8,250 nt of DNA from CAWHHZ01 sp963829355. GTDB taxonomy: Bacteria; Acidobacteriota; Thermoanaerobaculia; Gp7-AA8; JAHWKK01. The notes beneath the pieces are model-generated. The model did no database searches. It saw only the letters and a program-made list of their open reading frames with translations, and was not told the DNA's origin. Below, piece after piece: positions 6,653-8,250 of the stretch. The position numbers and the translations under genes are program-made. Position 1 is the stretch's first letter, and each line of letters starts with the position of its first letter. The DNA is taken from contig CAWHHZ010000024.1 in the NCBI GenBank assembly GCA_963829355.1, positions 1 through 8,250 of the forward strand. Direction: 5' to 3'.

Positions 6653-6862
6653 TTAGTAACCGCCGGTACGACGATCCTCTGCGAGTTTCCGAAGGACTTT
6701 CTTACGGGCGGCGACAGCCTTGCGCTTGCGCTTCTCGCTCGGCTTCTCGAAATACTGACGCTTCTTGACTTCCGACAGGACGCCGGATTTCTCGCACTTC
6801 CGCTTGAAACGACGGAGCGCGTTCTCGAAGCTCTCATCTTCTTTCACAAAGACGACTGGCAT
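6653..6862 (-). CDS. rpsU: Small ribosomal subunit protein bS21
   Basis: A 69-aa, very basic protein. It starts MPVVFVKEDESFENALRRFK and continues with GVLSEVKKRQYFEKPSEKRK (residues 27-46) and a Lys/Arg-rich helix, the standard bS21 pattern. bS21 sits on the 30S platform near the 16S 3' end and helps translation initiation. Length is within the family range (about 57-71 aa). The ATG has a strong G-rich Shine-Dalgarno sequence about 8 nt upstream. The gene ends in an intrinsic terminator, with mutS2 directly beyond. In E. coli rpsU heads a different operon (with dnaG and rpoD), also with a terminator behind rpsU. Confidence 0.97.
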   Translation of the reverse strand: MPVVFVKEDESFENALRRFKRKCEKSGVLSEVKKRQYFEKPSEKRKRKAVAARKKVLRKLAEDRRTGGY

Positions 6863-6870
6863 GGTCAGTT

Positions 6871-6880
6871 CACCCCCTTC
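6871..6880 (-). promoter_or_regulatory. rpsU ribosome binding site
   Basis: The minus strand reads GAAGGGGGTG, about 8 nt before the rpsU ATG. This is a strong purine-rich Shine-Dalgarno site and contrasts with mutS2 and mpaA, which have none. Confidence 0.75.
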
Positions 6881-6899
6881 CGCTCGATATTGCCACGGA

Positions 6900-6921
6900 C
6901 CGCAACTGCACGCGGTTGTGG
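6900..6921. repeat. Small inverted repeat in the rpsU 5' region
   Basis: CCGCAAC (6900-6906) pairs with GTTGTGG (6915-6921), six Watson-Crick pairs and one G-T pair, around an 8-nt loop. It lies 38-59 nt upstream of the rpsU ATG and may be part of its leader RNA. A chance hairpin is equally possible. Confidence 0.25.
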
Positions 6922-6960
6922 CAGTGAGTGGAAACTCGAGGCGAAGGCCGGGAAATTCCT

Positions 6961-7381
6961 GTGGGGCAGTCGGCAGTCGACGGTCGTCAGAATCGGAGGC
7001 AGCCGCTGACCGTCTGTCATTCTGAGCCGCCGAAGGACGGCGAAGAATCGCGTCAGATCCTGCTCGAGGTAACTTTCACGCGATCCTTCGCTGCCGCTTC
7101 TAATGAACCTCTTCGTAAATGACTGGAAACACAAAGGGACTGTCATCCTGACCCCGCTCCGCGGGGGAAGGATCGGGTACGTCCTGACTGGAGCCGAACT
7201 TCGGGCCGGTAGGCTCCACGAGATCCTTCGACCGTCCTACTCCCGCTTCGCGGGATCCGGCGGCTCAGGATGACAGTTCATTTCACTCCATTGGCGAAGC
7301 GAAGCAGCGCCATTCCCCCGCTCAGGATGACAGCCTTCTGTCGACTGTCGACTGACGACCGACGACTGTGGACTGCCTCAC
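6961..7381. repeat. Repeat-rich non-coding segment with 30-bp terminal inverted repeats
   Basis: The stretch between rpsU and udk has no gene. Its ends, 6961-6990 and 7352-7381, are inverted copies of each other with 26 of 30 positions matching; the inner ten bases (CTGACGACCG/CGGTCGTCAG) differ only at the last one. The right arm contains the udk stop codon (7378-7380). Inside are four copies of a TGTCAT(T/C)CTGA(GC) core: two on the plus strand (7015-7027, 7141-7151) and two inverted (7263-7276, 7320-7333), with GCGAAGGA/TCCTTCGC-like pieces. Short direct repeats of GTCGACT adjoin the right arm (7341-7353). It has no transposase; it could be a MITE-like unit or a stack of dispersed palindromic repeats. 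Confidence 0.65.
7139..7277. repeat. Compound 139-bp palindromic element
   Basis: Outer arms ACTGTCATCCTGA (7139-7151) and TCAGGATGACAGT (7265-7277) are perfect 13-bp inverted repeats. Nested inside are a CCCCGC/GCGGGG hairpin (7152-7166), the pair AAGGATC/GATCCTT (7168-7174 and 7222-7228), the central pair TGGAGCC/GGCTCCA (7189-7195 and 7212-7218), and a CCCGC/GCGGG hairpin (7242-7254). The whole unit can fold as a cruciform or branched RNA. The pattern is that of a dispersed bacterial palindromic repeat. Confidence 0.75.
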
Positions 7382-7998
7382 TTCGCCAGGTGCTCGACCC
7401 TCGAGATGATCGCATCCAGAGCCACCACGTTCTCGCCTCCCTCGGGGATGATGAGGTCGGCGAAGCGTTTGGAGGGCTCTACGAACTCCTCGTGCATCGG
7501 GCGGACGGTGGTGATGTACTGCTCGACGACCGATTCGACACTCCGGCCGCGTGATTTCACGTCGCGGAGGAGCCTGCGGACGAACCGGATGTCGGAGGGT
7601 GTATCAACATAAAGCTTGATGTCGATGCGTTCCCGCAGCTCCCGCTCCGCCAGAACGAGGATTCCCTCGACGAGAATCACTTTCTTAGGCTCGACCCTGG
7701 TCGTCTCGGGTAATCGGCTGTGCGACGCGAAGTCGTATCGAGGCACCTCGACCGGGCGTCCTTCGCAGAGAGCGTCGAGGTGGCTCACCATGAGATCGGT
7801 CTCGAGAGAGTCGGGATGATCGAAGTTGATGCGGTGCTTCTCCTCGGGACTCAGGTGGGCGAAATCGCGATAGTAGGCGTCGTGGGAGATCCATTCGATG
7901 CGGTCACGCCCCACGCGATCGAAGATGGAGTGGGCGATCGTGGTCTTGCCGGATCCGGTTCCGCCGGCGATCCCGATGATCACGGGTTTCGAGCTCAT
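7378..7998 (-). CDS. udk: Uridine kinase
   Basis: A 206-aa P-loop kinase of the uridine/cytidine kinase family, which phosphorylates uridine and cytidine to UMP and CMP in pyrimidine salvage. Visible motifs: P-loop GGTGSGKTT at 12-20, the catalytic Asp D40 in HDAYY, NFDHPDS at 58-64, YDF at 88-90, LVEGIL at 109-114, lid RRLLRDVKSRGRS at 141-153, and a C-terminal PMHEEFVEPSKRFADLIIP (167-185). Length fits the family. ATG 7998 has a GAGGA site (8007-8011) 8 nt upstream. It follows the zinc-ribbon gene by 19 bp, probably as one transcript. Its TGA stop lies within the right arm of the inverted repeat 6961-7381. Phosphoribulokinase, a relative, is larger and less likely. Confidence 0.95.
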   Translation of the reverse strand: MSSKPVIIGIAGGTGSGKTTIAHSIFDRVGRDRIEWISHDAYYRDFAHLSPEEKHRINFDHPDSLETDLMVSHLDALCEGRPVEVPRYDFASHSRLPETTRVEPKKVILVEGILVLAERELRERIDIKLYVDTPSDIRFVRRLLRDVKSRGRSVESVVEQYITTVRPMHEEFVEPSKRFADLIIPEGGENVVALDAIISRVEHLAK

Positions 7999-8017
7999 TG
8001 TCGTCGTCCTCGTCGCG

Positions 8018-8188
8018 TCAGCCGCCGGACTGGTCGTCCCAGTCGGACTGCGTCATGAAATCGCTCGGCTCGTCGTTGCCGCATGTCCCGCAGAGCGCTT
8101 CCGTCGCCGTTCCCCGCTCGGTATCCCACTCGAAGACATAACACGGTGTCTCGCAATTCGCACAGATCAGATATTCAGGAATCGACAT
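8018..8188 (-). CDS. Small zinc-ribbon-like protein of unknown function
   Basis: 56 aa from ATG 8188: starts MSIPEYLICANCETPCYVFE. Five cysteines lie at 9, 12, 16, 33 and 36; two CxxC pairs (9/12 and 33/36) form a plausible zinc ribbon, with C16 as a spare. The C-terminus is acidic (DEPSDFMTQSDWDDQSGG). There is no signal peptide or membrane segment, so it is cytoplasmic. An in-frame ATG at 8230 would add 14 residues, but the cysteine-rich fold starts after 8188 and the extra part looks like repeat-derived sequence. No good Shine-Dalgarno sequence; a -10-like box lies 7 nt upstream of ATG 8188. It is 19 bp upstream of udk on the same strand. I do not recognise the family; a nucleic-acid-binding or metal-sensing role is only a guess. 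Confidence 0.7.
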   Translation of the reverse strand: MSIPEYLICANCETPCYVFEWDTERGTATEALCGTCGNDEPSDFMTQSDWDDQSGG

Positions 8189-8195
8189 GAGCAGA

Positions 8196-8201
8196 AGGAT
8201 A
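8196..8201 (-). promoter_or_regulatory. Candidate -10 box for a leaderless zinc-ribbon/udk transcript
   Basis: The minus strand reads TATCCT-TCTGCTC-ATG: a four-of-six -10 match ending 7 nt before the start codon, the same spacing as at mpaA. No clear -35 box is seen, and the box is weak by itself. Confidence 0.3.
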
Positions 8202-8225
8202 CCTGATTCAGCGCCGGCACGGGCC

Positions 8226-8250
8226 GTCATCCTGAGCGCAGCGAAGGACG
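8226..8250 (+). repeat. Partial copy of the dispersed TGTCATCCTGAGC repeat
   Basis: GTCATCCTGAGC (8226-8237) followed by GCAGCGAAGGACG matches the cores found at 7015-7027, 7141-7151 and, inverted, at 7263-7276 and 7320-7333. The element runs off the right edge. It lies about 40 bp upstream of the zinc-ribbon gene start. Confidence 0.7.

Noticed and set aside
6091..6768. 225-codon plus-strand open frame antisense to mutS2 and rpsU
   Set aside because: It is antisense to two confident genes and a terminator, and is Ser/Arg-rich without domain features.
6928..7122. 64-codon plus-strand open frame in the repeat region
   Set aside because: Its sequence (CHSEPPKDGEES and similar) is translation of the dispersed TGTCATTCTGAGC repeat.
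7015..7333. CRISPR-like array from the repeated TGTCATCCTGA cores
   Set aside because: Copies are in both orientations, irregularly spaced and diverged, with no regular spacers.
8189..8230. 14-residue N-terminal extension of the zinc-ribbon protein
   Set aside because: It overlaps the candidate -10 box and the start of the dispersed repeat, and adds no conserved-looking sequence.

Overview
This is a high-GC bacterial window holding eight genes: seven complete and one cut by the left edge. Most are housekeeping or peptidoglycan-turnover genes. The organism cannot be fixed from sequence alone. A 69-aa bS21, MutS2, a lipoprotein leader and scattered intergenic repeats of the TGTCATCCTGAGC...GCGAAGGA type would suit a Gram-negative environmental lineage such as Acidobacteriota or Gemmatimonadota. 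That placement is an inference with low confidence.

Layout. The left edge (1-153, minus) has the first 51 codons of a lipoprotein, possibly an M3 oligopeptidase. After a 476-bp gap comes a membrane-anchored staphylococcal-nuclease-like protein (630-1205, plus). It converges on a minus-strand pair: an MpaA-like murein-tripeptide amidase (2149-2880) followed after 10 bp by a glutamate-racemase-family protein (1260-2138). Across a 263-bp divergent intergenic region with two palindromes is a plus-strand Rossmann dehydrogenase of the 2,4-diaminopentanoate dehydrogenase / DapB-like family (3144-4118, TTG start). It converges on mutS2 (4209-6584, minus) with two overlapping hairpins between. Upstream of mutS2 on the same strand are rpsU (6653-6862) and a clear intrinsic terminator (6602-6629). 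A 515-bp non-coding stretch follows, full of nested inverted repeats. The right end carries a minus-strand pair: a 56-aa zinc-ribbon-like protein (8018-8188) and a uridine kinase (7378-7998).

How the genes fit together. MpaA-like cleavage of L-Ala-gamma-D-Glu-mDAP frees mDAP, and a glutamate racemase could convert D-Glu. The divergently transcribed diamino-acid-type dehydrogenase may handle a diamino acid. A peptidoglycan-peptide salvage locus is therefore a reasonable hypothesis, though only the mpaA-racemase pair is an obvious operon. rpsU-terminator-mutS2 places a ribosome-associated factor directly behind a ribosomal protein gene, so mutS2 expression probably depends on terminator read-through.

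I did not find a clearly new defence or mobile system. The best leads are the peptide-salvage gene set, the rpsU/mutS2 terminator arrangement, the repeat-rich 6961-7381 segment whose terminal inverted repeat contains the udk stop codon, and two genes that look leaderless.
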